From contig CAZIOH010000055.1 in the NCBI GenBank assembly GCA_964540815.1, positions 1 to 42,341 on the forward strand: DNA of 42,341 nt, given 5' to 3'. Below are positions 1 through 10,469 of this stretch, piece by piece. Below the pieces are notes generated by a model. That model was not told where the DNA came from. It worked only from the letters and a program-made list of their open reading frames with translations, and ran no database searches. This DNA comes from CAZIOH01 sp964540815. Lineage in GTDB: Bacteria > Myxococcota_A > Polyangia > Fen-1088. Position 1 is the stretch's first letter; the number at the start of each line of letters is the position of its first letter. Position numbers and translations under genes: made by a program.

Positions 1-30
1 CGCCCGGATCTCCTTGCGGGTGGTTTCTCC

Positions 31-47
31 GGTTGGCAAAGCCAACC
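31..47. repeat. Short perfect hairpin
   Basis: GGTTGGC-AAA-GCCAACC forms a perfect 7-bp stem with a 3-nt loop. It has no following T-tract, so I do not call it a terminator. I see no gene in bases 1-350, which hold this hairpin, a palindromic element and a tandem repeat. Confidence 0.4.
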
Positions 48-116
48 TCCGATCCACCGCATGGAGAGGCAGCCGTCGGGGCACGGGCAGGTGCACGAAC
101 GAGCTCCATTCCCCTC

Positions 117-184
117 TTATCTCCTCGCCCCGCGAGCGGGGAGGGCGAGCGAGAGGGGCCCCACTTCATTCCGGGGCCGGGCAG
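117..184 (+). repeat. Interspersed palindromic element, copy 1
   Basis: The core CCTCGCCCCGCGAGCGGGGA is followed by a GAGAGGGGCCCCAC block and TTCATTCCGG. The first part folds into a GC hairpin. Nearly the same sequence recurs at 11108-11184. The design (a CCCC/GGGG hairpin, then a GGGAGAGGGG tail) resembles REP-like intergenic palindromes common in GC-rich proteobacteria. It lies beyond the 3' end of the minus-strand radical SAM gene. Confidence 0.6.
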
Positions 185-227
185 CGCCAAGGACCTTTGT
201 TCGCCTCCCGCTGTTCAGGCGAGCGTA

Positions 228-291
228 GCGCGGCTTTGCCGCGCGGAGCGAGAGGGGCGCGGGGACGTGCGAGCGGAAGCGAGCCACGTCC
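228..291. repeat. Cluster of inverted repeats
   Basis: GCGCGGC-TTT-GCCGCGC (228-244) is a perfect 7-bp stem with a 3-nt loop. GGACGTG (263-269) pairs with CACGTCC (285-291) around a GAGCGGAAGCGAGC-type spacer. The block sits between the palindromic element and the 24-bp tandem repeat, so the whole intergenic stretch is repeat-derived. No function is assigned. Confidence 0.4.
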
Positions 292-353
292 TCGATTCAA
301 TAACCAGCCACGTCCTCGATTCAATAACCAGCCGCGTCCCCGATACAATCTCA
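283..353. repeat. 24-bp tandem repeat, three units
   Basis: GCCACGTCCTCGATTCAATAACCA is present at 283-306 and identically at 307-330, followed by a diverged third unit at 331-353. The third unit contains the stop codon of the radical SAM gene (351-353, read on the minus strand), so the repeat array begins exactly where coding ends. Confidence 0.8.
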
Positions 354-2600
354 GCGGGTGTGCTGGGTGCGGAAGGTGTGTGGGTGATTTTCGCTGCGGG
401 CGACGGCGGGCTGGTGCAGGGGGACGAGCTGGTGGGGGGCGTTGCCGATCAGATCGGCGCGGCCCATGCGACGGAGCGCCGCACGCAGCGTGGGCCAGTT
501 GGCGGGATCGTGGTAGCGCAGGAAGGACTTGTGCAGCGCGCGCGTCCTTGACGACCTCGGGACCTCGACGGTCTGCTCGAAGCGGAGGGGACGCAGCGGG
601 TTGAGGCCCGTGTGATACATCGCGGTGGCGGTGGCCATCGGGGACGGCAGGAAGGCCTGGACCTGGTCCGCGCGGAAGCCATTCTTCTTCAGCCACCCGG
701 CGAGGTGGAGCATGTCCTCGTCGCGGGTGCCGGGGTGCGCGGCGATGAAATACGGGATGAGGTATTGCTGCTTGCCGGCCTCGCGCGAGTAGCGATCGAA
801 GAGCTCGCGAAACCGCTCGAAGGTGCCGATCCCGGGCTTGAGCATCTTCGAGAGCGGGCCCTCCTCCGTGTGCTCGGGGGCGATCTTCAAGTACCCGCCC
901 ACGTGGTGGGTCGCGAGCTCGCGCACGTACTCGGGCGAGGTCGAGGCCAGGTCGTAGCGCAGCCCCGAGGCGATGAGCACCTTCTTCACCCCCGGCACCG
1001 CCCGGGCCTTCCGATAGAGCCCGATGAGCGAGGTGTGGTCGGTGTCTAGGTTGGGACAGATGCCAGGGTAGACGCAGGAGGGACGGCGGCAGGCGGCCTC
1101 GATCTGCGGATCCTTGCACGCCAGCCGGTACATGTTGGCCGTCGGTCCCCCGAGATCCGAGATGACCCCGGTGAAGCCCGGGGCCCGATCTCGGACCGCG
1201 GCGATCTCCCGCAGCACCGACCCCTCCGAGCGATTCTGGATGATCCGTCCCTCGTGCTCGGTGATCGAGCAAAATGAACACCCTCCGAAGCACCCGCGCA
1301 TGATGGTGATGGAAAAGCGAATCATCTCGTAAGCGGGAATCTTCGCCTCCCCGTAGACCGGGTGGGGGCGCCGCGTGTAGGGCAGCTCGTAGACCGCGTC
1401 CATCTCGGCCGAGGAGAGGGGCAGCGGCGGCGGATTCAGCCAGACGTCGAGGCCGGCGTGGCGCTGCACCAGGGCCCGGGCGTTCCCCGGGTTGGATTCG
1501 AGGTGCAAGATGCGCGAGGCGTGGGCGTAGAGCCGCGGATCACGCGCCACGCTGTCGAAGTCCGGCATCCGGATGACCGTCCGCTCGCGCGACGGGAGCG
1601 GGCCACCCGGCGCCCCCGATGACCCCGATGACCTGCGCCGGGTCCGCAGCAGCGCACCCGCGGGCACGAGCACCGGAGGGCTGGGCTCCGCGATCGGACC
1701 TGCCGGCGTGGAGCACCCTGCCCCACTGGCGGTGGTGGGATCGAGGTAGGGCGACGGGCCCGCGACCTCGGCGAAGCTCGATTCCGCCGCCGAGCCGGGC
1801 GCGACCGGATGATCAAGGCTGGTTGCGAGGCTGGTGGAGTCGATCTCCTCCCATGCCCCGGGAGGCGCGCCCACGAAGGCCGTGCCGCGCACGTCTCGAA
1901 TCGTGGACGGGGCCTCGCCGTCCCCGAGCCGGTGGGCGATCTCGACGATGGCCCGCTCGGCGTTGCCGTACACCAGCAGATCGGCGCCCGCGTCCACCAG
2001 CACCGACCGACGGACCGTGTTCGACCAGTAGTCGTAGTGCGCGATGCGACGCAGGCTGGCCTCGATGCCCCCGATCACGAGCGGGACGTCCGGGAAAGCC
2101 TGGCGCACGCGCTGGCTGTAGACCACCACCGCGCGATCGGGGCGCAGGCCCCCCACCCCACCCGGAGAATACGCGTCGTCCGAGCGCAGGCGCTTGTCCG
2201 AGGTGTAGCGGTTGACCATCGAGTCCATGTTGCCGGCGGTCACCCCGAACATCACGCTCGGCCGGCCGAGGGCGGTGAAGGCATCGGGGCGACGCCAGTC
2301 GGGCTGGGCGAGGATCCCGACGCGAAAGCCGCGCGCCTCGAGCAGCCGCCCGATCAGCGCCGCGCCGAAGCTCGGGTGATCCACGAACGCGTCGCCGCTG
2401 ACCAGGATCACGTCGCAGCACTCCCACCCGAGCGCGTCCATCTCGGCCCGCGACATCGGGAGCACCGGCGCGATTCCAAAGCGCTCCGCCCAGAACTTGC
2501 GCCGCGCGAACAGGGTCGCCGGGACCCGCTCGGGAGAGACGATCTGGAAGGCCGGGGTCCCGCGCGGGGACGGGGGCCCCGGCGGATGGACGGCACCCAT
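351..2600 (-). CDS. ygiQ: YgiQ-family radical SAM protein
   Basis: This is a 749-aa protein of the YgiQ (UPF0313) family, radical S-adenosylmethionine enzymes whose substrate is still unclear. The radical SAM cluster motif CFGGCSFC is visible (C437, C441, C444). The family N-terminal region precedes it (conserved VMFGVTAGNMDSMVNRYT near 116-133, IGGIEASLRR near 176-185). The C-terminal family block (FLRYHDPANWP, GRADLIGN) is also present. Residues about 255-340 form a Ser/Pro/Ala-rich insertion between conserved blocks, unusual for the family. The ATG start is preceded by AAGG. The stop lies inside a tandem repeat. The family call is firm; the biochemical role is not known. Confidence 0.95.
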   Translation of the reverse strand: MGAVHPPGPPSPRGTPAFQIVSPERVPATLFARRKFWAERFGIAPVLPMSRAEMDALGWECCDVILVSGDAFVDHPSFGAALIGRLLEARGFRVGILAQPDWRRPDAFTALGRPSVMFGVTAGNMDSMVNRYTSDKRLRSDDAYSPGGVGGLRPDRAVVVYSQRVRQAFPDVPLVIGGIEASLRRIAHYDYWSNTVRRSVLVDAGADLLVYGNAERAIVEIAHRLGDGEAPSTIRDVRGTAFVGAPPGAWEEIDSTSLATSLDHPVAPGSAAESSFAEVAGPSPYLDPTTASGAGCSTPAGPIAEPSPPVLVPAGALLRTRRRSSGSSGAPGGPLPSRERTVIRMPDFDSVARDPRLYAHASRILHLESNPGNARALVQRHAGLDVWLNPPPLPLSSAEMDAVYELPYTRRPHPVYGEAKIPAYEMIRFSITIMRGCFGGCSFCSITEHEGRIIQNRSEGSVLREIAAVRDRAPGFTGVISDLGGPTANMYRLACKDPQIEAACRRPSCVYPGICPNLDTDHTSLIGLYRKARAVPGVKKVLIASGLRYDLASTSPEYVRELATHHVGGYLKIAPEHTEEGPLSKMLKPGIGTFERFRELFDRYSREAGKQQYLIPYFIAAHPGTRDEDMLHLAGWLKKNGFRADQVQAFLPSPMATATAMYHTGLNPLRPLRFEQTVEVPRSSRTRALHKSFLRYHDPANWPTLRAALRRMGRADLIGNAPHQLVPLHQPAVARSENHPHTFRTQHTR

Positions 2601-2659
2601 GAGGCGCCTTGCATAGCACGCCGGCCGCCACCGCGCCCCGAGGGCGGTGGCGGCGCGCC

Positions 2660-4240
2660 CTATTCGGGGCCGGGCTCCGGCTGGCCGCTGCCAAGGACCA
2701 GGGAGCCCGCGGGGCGGACGCCGGAGGGGCTCCAGGGGGGGACGGCGGCAGCGGCGCCGCGCCGGGTCTCGGCGGGCGGCGCCCGCCGCGAGCGGTGGGC
2801 AGCGAGGGTATGGGCTCCGACGCCGGCCGCGAGCAGCACGAGCAGGCCGGCCAGGGCCACGCCGAGGTGCACCCTGCGCCCGCGCCCGGCGGTGCGCCGG
2901 GCCCCGCCGCTCGGGCCTGGGGCTCCCGCCTCCCCGATCACCACCTCGACCGCCGCCTCGGAGGGCGGCCCGGCCAGGGCAATGGCTGGCGCCGCAGGGG
3001 ACGTCGTTCCGGCGGGCGATCCCGCGATGGTCGGGCGAACCCAGCTGGCCGAGGCGGTGAGGAAGGTCTCGGAGGTGCCGGCGTCGGGACGCGGGTCGAG
3101 CGAGCGAACCAGCCGCAGGATCGCCCGGCTCGGCCCCCGCAAGGTGGCGAGGTGGTTCTCCACGTCGGCCAGCATCTCGCCGGCCGAGCCGTAGCGGGCG
3201 GCTGGGCTACGCTCCACGGCCCGCGCCACCAGGGCGTCGAGCTCAGGCCCAACCTCGGCGTGGTACGCCGAGGGCGCCGGGCTCGGCTGCTGCAGCAAGG
3301 CCATCTTCTTGGCCAGATCGCTGTGACACCGGAAGAGCGGGCGGCCGGCCAGCATCTCGAAGAGCACACAGCCGACCGCGAAGACGTCCACCCGGTGATC
3401 GACCGCCGCCCCGCGCACCAGCTGCTCGGGCGCCAGGTACGGGACCTTGCCCTTGACGACGTGGACGGCCCGCGGGGCGACGACCTCGGGGACGATCGCC
3501 CCGGGATCGGGGATCCCGTCCCGTTCGGCCGCCGGCGTCGAGCGCCCGGAGCCTCGCGCGGGCTCGACCGGGGCATCGGGCGCCTCGATCAGATCGGCGG
3601 CGCGCGCGATCCCGAAGTCGAGCACCTTCACCGTGCCGTTGCTGGCCAGCATCACGTTCGACGGAGAGATGTCCCGGTGGACGATGTCGAGCCGCCGGCC
3701 CGTGACATCCACCAGGTTGTGGGCGTAGTCGAGCGCCACCAGGAGCTCGCGCGCGATGTGCAGGGCGGCCACCACCGGCATCGGCGTGCCGCGGGCCTTG
3801 AGCCGCGTCAGGGCCTCGCGCAGGGTGAAGCCGCGGACGCTCTCCATGGCGATGAAGTAGCTGCCCTCGGCCACGCCGAACTCGAAGATCTGCACGATGT
3901 TCGGGTGGTTCAGCATGGCCGAGATCTTCGCCTCGTTGACGAACATGTGCGTGAAGCGCGGCTCGGCGCTGAGGCGCGGCAGCACGCGCTTGATCACCAG
4001 CTCCCGACGGAAGTCCTCGGGGCCACGAACCTCGGCCCGAAAGACCTCGGCCATGCCGCCCGCTCCGATGCGCTCGGTGAGCTCGAAGCGACCGAAGGGC
4101 CGCGGGGTGCTCGCTTGATCCGGCACGCCGGAGGCCACCGGAGGGGGCGCGACGGGCGCGTCCGTCTCGAGCCGCCTCTCGGCGCCGAGCCTCTCGGCTC
4201 CCCGGGCGTCCGGGGCGCGCTGCGCTGGCGATTCGCCCAT
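2660..4240 (-). CDS. Hanks-type Ser/Thr protein kinase with C-terminal membrane segment
   Basis: A 526-aa eukaryotic-like kinase. The Gly-rich loop (GAGGMAEVF, 59-67), catalytic Lys84 (VIKR), HRD motif (H178-D180, ISPSN after it), DFG (198-200) and APE (260-262) are all present, so it should be active. The segment between DFG and APE carries an extra stretch of about 40 residues rich in Pro/Ala/Glu, making a long activation loop. After the kinase domain comes a Pro/Ala-rich linker, one membrane helix (about 448-470), then about 55 disordered residues. The kinase faces the cytoplasm with a short external tail and no recognisable sensor domain. The radical SAM gene follows on the same strand after 59 bp. 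Its substrate is unknown. Confidence 0.95.
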   Translation of the reverse strand: MGESPAQRAPDARGAERLGAERRLETDAPVAPPPVASGVPDQASTPRPFGRFELTERIGAGGMAEVFRAEVRGPEDFRRELVIKRVLPRLSAEPRFTHMFVNEAKISAMLNHPNIVQIFEFGVAEGSYFIAMESVRGFTLREALTRLKARGTPMPVVAALHIARELLVALDYAHNLVDVTGRRLDIVHRDISPSNVMLASNGTVKVLDFGIARAADLIEAPDAPVEPARGSGRSTPAAERDGIPDPGAIVPEVVAPRAVHVVKGKVPYLAPEQLVRGAAVDHRVDVFAVGCVLFEMLAGRPLFRCHSDLAKKMALLQQPSPAPSAYHAEVGPELDALVARAVERSPAARYGSAGEMLADVENHLATLRGPSRAILRLVRSLDPRPDAGTSETFLTASASWVRPTIAGSPAGTTSPAAPAIALAGPPSEAAVEVVIGEAGAPGPSGGARRTAGRGRRVHLGVALAGLLVLLAAGVGAHTLAAHRSRRAPPAETRRGAAAAVPPWSPSGVRPAGSLVLGSGQPEPGPE

Positions 4241-4364
4241 GGCCCCCCCGACATCGGCGGATGGCCGGATTCTCGTGAGCGCATATCGCCGACGGACGCG
4301 CGCGTCGGGTTTCTGGCGCGGAGAGTCGAGCCAGCCGGCACAGTCGGTGATCGGCGGTCGGCGG

Positions 4365-5777
4365 TCAGAAGAGGCGGTTGAGGCCGTTGAGGGCGGCGAC
4401 GCGGTAGGCCTCGGCCATGGTCGGATAGTTGAAGGTCGTGTTCACGAAGTAAAGCAGGGTGTTGGCGTCGCCGGGCTGGGCCATGATGGCCTGACCGATG
4501 TGCACGATCTCGGCCGCCTGATCGCCGAAGCAATGGATCCCCAGGATCTTCATGCTGTCGCGGTGGAAGAGCAGCTTGAGCATGCCCACCGTGTTGCCGG
4601 TGATCTGGGCGCGCGCGAGCGAGCGGAACAGCGAATGTCCCACCTCGTATGGCACGCCGGCGGCGGTCAGCTCGCGCTCGGTGCGCCCGAGGCTCGAGAT
4701 CTCGGGCGAGGTGTAGATCCCGGTGGGGATGTCGCGCACCAGGCGCTCGTCGCTCTTGCCCTCGATGGCGTGCCCGGCGGCGAAGCGCCCCTGATCATAG
4801 CTGGCGCTGGCGAGGCTCGGATATCCGACCACATCCCCCACCGCGTAGATGTGCTCGCGCGCGGTTCGATAGAAGTCGTCCACCGCCAGCAATCCGCGCC
4901 CGTCGGGGGTGAGTCCGACCCGGTCGAGACCGAGGTCCTGGGTGTTTCCGGTGCGCCCCTGGGCCCACAGGAGCAGCTCGGTCTTGAGCCGCTTGCCGCT
5001 CTTGAGGTGGATCACCACACCGTCGGGTTGGGCCTCGATCCGCTCGTACTCCTCGTTGTGGCGGATGAGGACGCCCTGATCGCGCAGGTGGTAGGACAGG
5101 GCGTCGATGATCTCGTCATCGAGGAAGGCCAGCAGCTTGTCGCGGCTGTTGAGGAGGTTCACCTTGACGCCGAGGTTGCGAAAGATCGAGGCGTACTCGC
5201 ACCCCACCACGCCCGCGCCATAGACCGTGATGGTGTCGGGGGTCCCGTCGAGCTCGAGGATGGTGTCGCTGTCGCGGATGCGCGGGTTCCCGAAGTCGAT
5301 CCCCGCTGGACGGTACGGCCGCGACCCCACCGCCAGCACGAACTTCTTGCCGTGGAGCTTGCGGCGCACCCCGTTGGTCTCGACCTCCATGGTGTGATCG
5401 CCGACGAAGCGACCGTGACCATGGACCACCGTCACGTGGTTGCGGGCGTAGAAGTCCCGGCGCATGGAGACCTGCTTGGCGATCACGCCCTCGGCGGCGC
5501 GCAGCATGGACGGGAAGGTGACCTCCACGTGGTCGGAGCAGGACGCGAACAAGGGGCTGCGGCGAAACGATTGGACCTGCGTCACTGTGTGGCGCAGGGC
5601 CTTGCTGGGGATGGTCCCGAGGTGGGTGCAGCCGCCGCCCACCGTCGGTGAGCGCTCGATCACCAGCACCCGCGCTCCCGCCTTGGCCGCCCGCATGGTG
5701 GCCCCCTCCCCGCCCGGTCCGCTCCCTATCACCACCAGATCGTATTCGTGCGAATCCAGCTCTTGCTCCGGCGGCAA
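4365..5777 (-). CDS. sthA: Soluble pyridine nucleotide transhydrogenase SthA
   Basis: FAD-dependent soluble transhydrogenase, which exchanges reducing equivalents between NADPH and NAD+. The 470-aa length matches the family (about 466 aa in E. coli). The N-terminal dinucleotide motif is GSGPGGEGA. The active-site region GGGCTHLGTIPSKALR has only one Cys, the SthA signature, instead of the Cys pair of lipoamide dehydrogenases. A second NAD(P)-binding motif (YGAGVVGCEYASIF) and the C-terminal dimerisation domain are present. The start is TTG at 5777-5775: AAGGAGGT lies upstream, with GGAGG 6 nt before the codon, and the Rossmann motif follows immediately. Frames open further upstream have no such support. 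The gene is divergent from the pectate-lyase gene. Confidence 0.95.
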   Translation of the reverse strand: MPPEQELDSHEYDLVVIGSGPGGEGATMRAAKAGARVLVIERSPTVGGGCTHLGTIPSKALRHTVTQVQSFRRSPLFASCSDHVEVTFPSMLRAAEGVIAKQVSMRRDFYARNHVTVVHGHGRFVGDHTMEVETNGVRRKLHGKKFVLAVGSRPYRPAGIDFGNPRIRDSDTILELDGTPDTITVYGAGVVGCEYASIFRNLGVKVNLLNSRDKLLAFLDDEIIDALSYHLRDQGVLIRHNEEYERIEAQPDGVVIHLKSGKRLKTELLLWAQGRTGNTQDLGLDRVGLTPDGRGLLAVDDFYRTAREHIYAVGDVVGYPSLASASYDQGRFAAGHAIEGKSDERLVRDIPTGIYTSPEISSLGRTERELTAAGVPYEVGHSLFRSLARAQITGNTVGMLKLLFHRDSMKILGIHCFGDQAAEIVHIGQAIMAQPGDANTLLYFVNTTFNYPTMAEAYRVAALNGLNRLF

Positions 5778-6006
5778 TCCCGACCTCCTTCGTGCGTGTG
5801 TGATCCGCGTTGGCCCGCGGGGGCAGCCTCCTTGGCGTGCTTGCCCGTACACTACATCAGAGTGGCGGACTGCCGCATGGTGCTCGCCCGACGCTCTCGA
5901 GGGCGACGTGAGCCGCCAGCGCCCCGAGAAGGTACCCATGGGGGTCAGCTTCTCCGCGGTTTTGACCGATGGGGGCTGTCTCACCAGTTCCCCCCGAAGA
6001 GGTCGA

Positions 6007-7431
6007 ATGCCCGGAATGAATCGCACGCTGTTTTCGCAACGTCCCTCGCTGCCCGTCCCCCCGTCACCCGGGGGCCAGCTCGGCGCCCAGCTCGGGAGTC
6101 TCCTGCTGCTGCTGTGCGGCGCGGCCTGCTCGGGGACCACCGACGGGGCGCCCGGAGGGGGCGCGGGAGGCATCACGGCGCCCGGCTCCGGCGGCAGCCC
6201 GGGGGTGGCGGCCTCCTCGGGTGCGACGGGAGGGGCGGTCTACCCCGGGGGGAGCGGGGGCGTCCACGCCGGTAGCGGCGGACGCGGAGCCGGTGCCGGC
6301 GGGACCGGCGGAGCCGGCGCGGCGGTCGGATCGGGGGGCGCGCGGATCCTCGGCAGCGGTGGCAGCGGCAGTGGCAGCGGCGGGCGCGCCGGCGGTCCGG
6401 CCGCGAGCGGAGGGAGCGGTCCGGGGAGCAACGGCGGGAGCTCGGGATGCGCCACGCCGCCCGATCCCGAGCCGCTGGTCGGGTGGGCGACCACCGCGCC
6501 AGGGACCACCGGTGGAGGCTCGGCCACGCCGACGCAGGTGACCACCCTCGCCGAGCTCAACACCGCGCTCTCCGGGACCACCCCGGCCGTGGTGTGGCTC
6601 AAGGGCACCGTGACCGGTGACGTCAAGCTCGGCTCGAACAAGACCGTGGTCGGGGTGTGCGGGGCCGAGGTGCACGGCCACGTGGAGATCAGCGGTTCGA
6701 GCAACGTCATCCTCCGCAACCTCACGATCGTGGGCTACGGGGTCGGCGACTGCAGCCTCGACCCGAGCTACGACGCGACCTTGGGCTGCTCCTCGGGGGC
6801 CGACGCCATCTCGGTGTGGAAGAACGCCCACCACATCTGGATCGACCACTGCGACATCTCCGACGGGACGGACGGCAACCTCGACATCACCCTCGGCTCG
6901 AACTACGTCACAGTATCCTGGACAAAGTTCCACTATTCTCCCCGCACCGACAACACCGGGAGCGACTCCACCGGCGCGTCGGGGCATCGGTTCAGCAACC
7001 TGGTCGGCGGCACCGACACGCCGCCGAGCACCTATGACGACGCCAGCACCTTGAACGTCACCTGGCACCACGACTGGTGGGCCGACAACGTCGTGGAGCG
7101 CCAGCCGCGGGTTCGCTTCGGCAAGAACCACGTCTTCAACAGCCTCTTCACCTCGACCAGCGCCAAGTACTGCGTCCGCGCCGGGATCGATGCCCACCTC
7201 CTGGTCGAGAGCAACGTGTTCGTTGGGGTGGCCAACCCACAGCAGTTCAACAGCGCCTCGGATCAGACCACCGCCTTCATCACCGCCACCAACAACCTCT
7301 ACACCAAGACCTCCGGGAGCCAGGCGACGGGAGGCGGCGGCACCGCCTTCACCACCCCACCCTACGCCTACACCCCGGACCCCACCGCTGACCTGCAGGC
7401 CGCCATCCAGGCCGGCGCCGGCCCGCACTGA
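6007..7431 (+). CDS. Pectate lyase (PL1 family), secreted lipoprotein
   Basis: A 474-aa protein with a hydrophobic signal segment ending in a Cys (C41, preceded by CGAA; an imperfect lipobox). A Gly/Ser-rich spacer of about 105 residues follows, then a PL1 parallel beta-helix lyase domain from about 155. Family motifs include IWIDHCDISDGTDGNLDI (277-294), VTVSW (301-305) and RQPRVRFGKNHVFN (365-378), the last carrying the expected catalytic Arg. The family cleaves polygalacturonate by Ca-dependent beta-elimination. GAAGAGG lies just before ATG 6007; ATG 6016 is an alternative start. The spacer resembles those of the lipoproteins at 35-42 kb, suggesting surface display. The substrate, plant pectin or a uronate EPS, is not shown. 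Confidence 0.92.
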   Translation: MPGMNRTLFSQRPSLPVPPSPGGQLGAQLGSLLLLLCGAACSGTTDGAPGGGAGGITAPGSGGSPGVAASSGATGGAVYPGGSGGVHAGSGGRGAGAGGTGGAGAAVGSGGARILGSGGSGSGSGGRAGGPAASGGSGPGSNGGSSGCATPPDPEPLVGWATTAPGTTGGGSATPTQVTTLAELNTALSGTTPAVVWLKGTVTGDVKLGSNKTVVGVCGAEVHGHVEISGSSNVILRNLTIVGYGVGDCSLDPSYDATLGCSSGADAISVWKNAHHIWIDHCDISDGTDGNLDITLGSNYVTVSWTKFHYSPRTDNTGSDSTGASGHRFSNLVGGTDTPPSTYDDASTLNVTWHHDWWADNVVERQPRVRFGKNHVFNSLFTSTSAKYCVRAGIDAHLLVESNVFVGVANPQQFNSASDQTTAFITATNNLYTKTSGSQATGGGGTAFTTPPYAYTPDPTADLQAAIQAGAGPH

Positions 7432-7458
7432 GGCCCTGGGGCCGGGCGCTCAGGCGCA

Positions 7459-7749
7459 CTAGCGCCGGGGGGCGGGCTCGGTCGCGGCCGGGGTCGAGGC
7501 GGGGGGCTGGGTCGGGTGGCGTGCCCGCAGGCGGCCCCGGGCCGAGATGATGACCAGCACCGAGAGCAGCGCCACCAGGCGCAGAAAGCGGACCTTCCAC
7601 ATCCGCCGCCGCAGGACCTCGTAGAAGGCCGCCGCCTCGCCGACGGGGAGCTTGCGCAGCACGATCTCCTGCTGCCGCACCCGGACCGCGTCGGTCGCTC
7701 GGGTCCCGAGCGAAAGCACCAGGAGCACGCCGATCAGCGTGCCAATCAC
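7459..7749 (-). CDS. Small membrane protein, unknown function (second of a coupled pair)
   Basis: A 96-aa protein starting with GTG at 7749. It has an N-terminal hydrophobic stretch (IGTLIGVLLVLSLG), a charged middle with VRQQEIVLRKL, a second hydrophobic stretch (VALLSVLVIISA) and a Pro/Thr/Ala-rich tail. The GTG overlaps the TGA of the preceding gene (GTGA, 4 bp), indicating translational coupling. I do not recognise the family. The gene converges with the pectate-lyase gene, 27 bp away. Confidence 0.6.
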   Translation of the reverse strand: MIGTLIGVLLVLSLGTRATDAVRVRQQEIVLRKLPVGEAAAFYEVLRRRMWKVRFLRLVALLSVLVIISARGRLRARHPTQPPASTPAATEPAPRR

Positions 7750-8054
7750 TGGCCGCCCCCCCGCGAAGCGGCCCAGACCAGGTAGACCGAGTAGAGCGCA
7801 CCGGCGGCGAGGGCCAGCGCGACCGCCCACATCATTCGCTCTCCCCGGGCCCGCCCGCGTTCGTAGTGCGCGAGCGCCGCCCGACCGGGGAGCTCCCGGA
7901 TTCGATTCAAGCGGCGTCCTTCCTGGATGTAGCCGGTGGCCGTCACCAGAACCGTGACGGCCAGGAACACGAACCGAATGAGCTGCACGACACCATCGTA
8001 CTGCGGGATCCCGCCTGCGCGCACGCGCCCGGGGCTTCTTGGCGCCTTGGCCAT
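7746..8054 (-). CDS. Small membrane protein, unknown function (first of a coupled pair)
   Basis: A 102-aa reading from ATG 8054, or 80 aa from GTG 7988; neither has a clear Shine-Dalgarno. There are two membrane segments: LIRFVFLAVTVLVTATGYI and MMWAVALALAAGALYSVYL. They are separated by a basic loop with RIRELPGRAALAHYERG. The pair looks like two related small integral membrane proteins, as both have hydrophobic segments around a charged loop containing a similar 'R-x-LP-G-x-A-A' stretch. The long frame continuing upstream on this strand is antisense to the nitrite reductase and is not coding. Function unknown. Confidence 0.55.
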   Translation of the reverse strand: MAKAPRSPGRVRAGGIPQYDGVVQLIRFVFLAVTVLVTATGYIQEGRRLNRIRELPGRAALAHYERGRARGERMMWAVALALAAGALYSVYLVWAASRGGGQ

Positions 8055-8138
8055 CCCGTCGGGCCGCCGCCGATGCGAGGTTCCGGTGGCGCGGTGCGGG
8101 TGGACAGAAGCCCTTCGCTGTGGCAGCAAGATGTCTCG

Positions 8139-10442
<2,304 letters not shown>

Positions 10443-10469
10443 ATCGAGCCCCCCGCCCCCCAAGGAACC

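Noticed and set aside
283..353. Tandem repeat as a CRISPR array
   Set aside because: The 24-bp units are directly adjacent with no spacers, and no cas gene is nearby.
5857..6039. 60-residue minus-strand frame between sthA and the lyase gene
   Set aside because: No Shine-Dalgarno, no recognisable features, and it overlaps the lyase start; the region is better seen as a divergent promoter interval.
5778..6176. Upstream extension of sthA by about 130 codons
   Set aside because: The extension is low-quality coding sequence. TTG 5777 has an ideal Shine-Dalgarno and gives the family's length.
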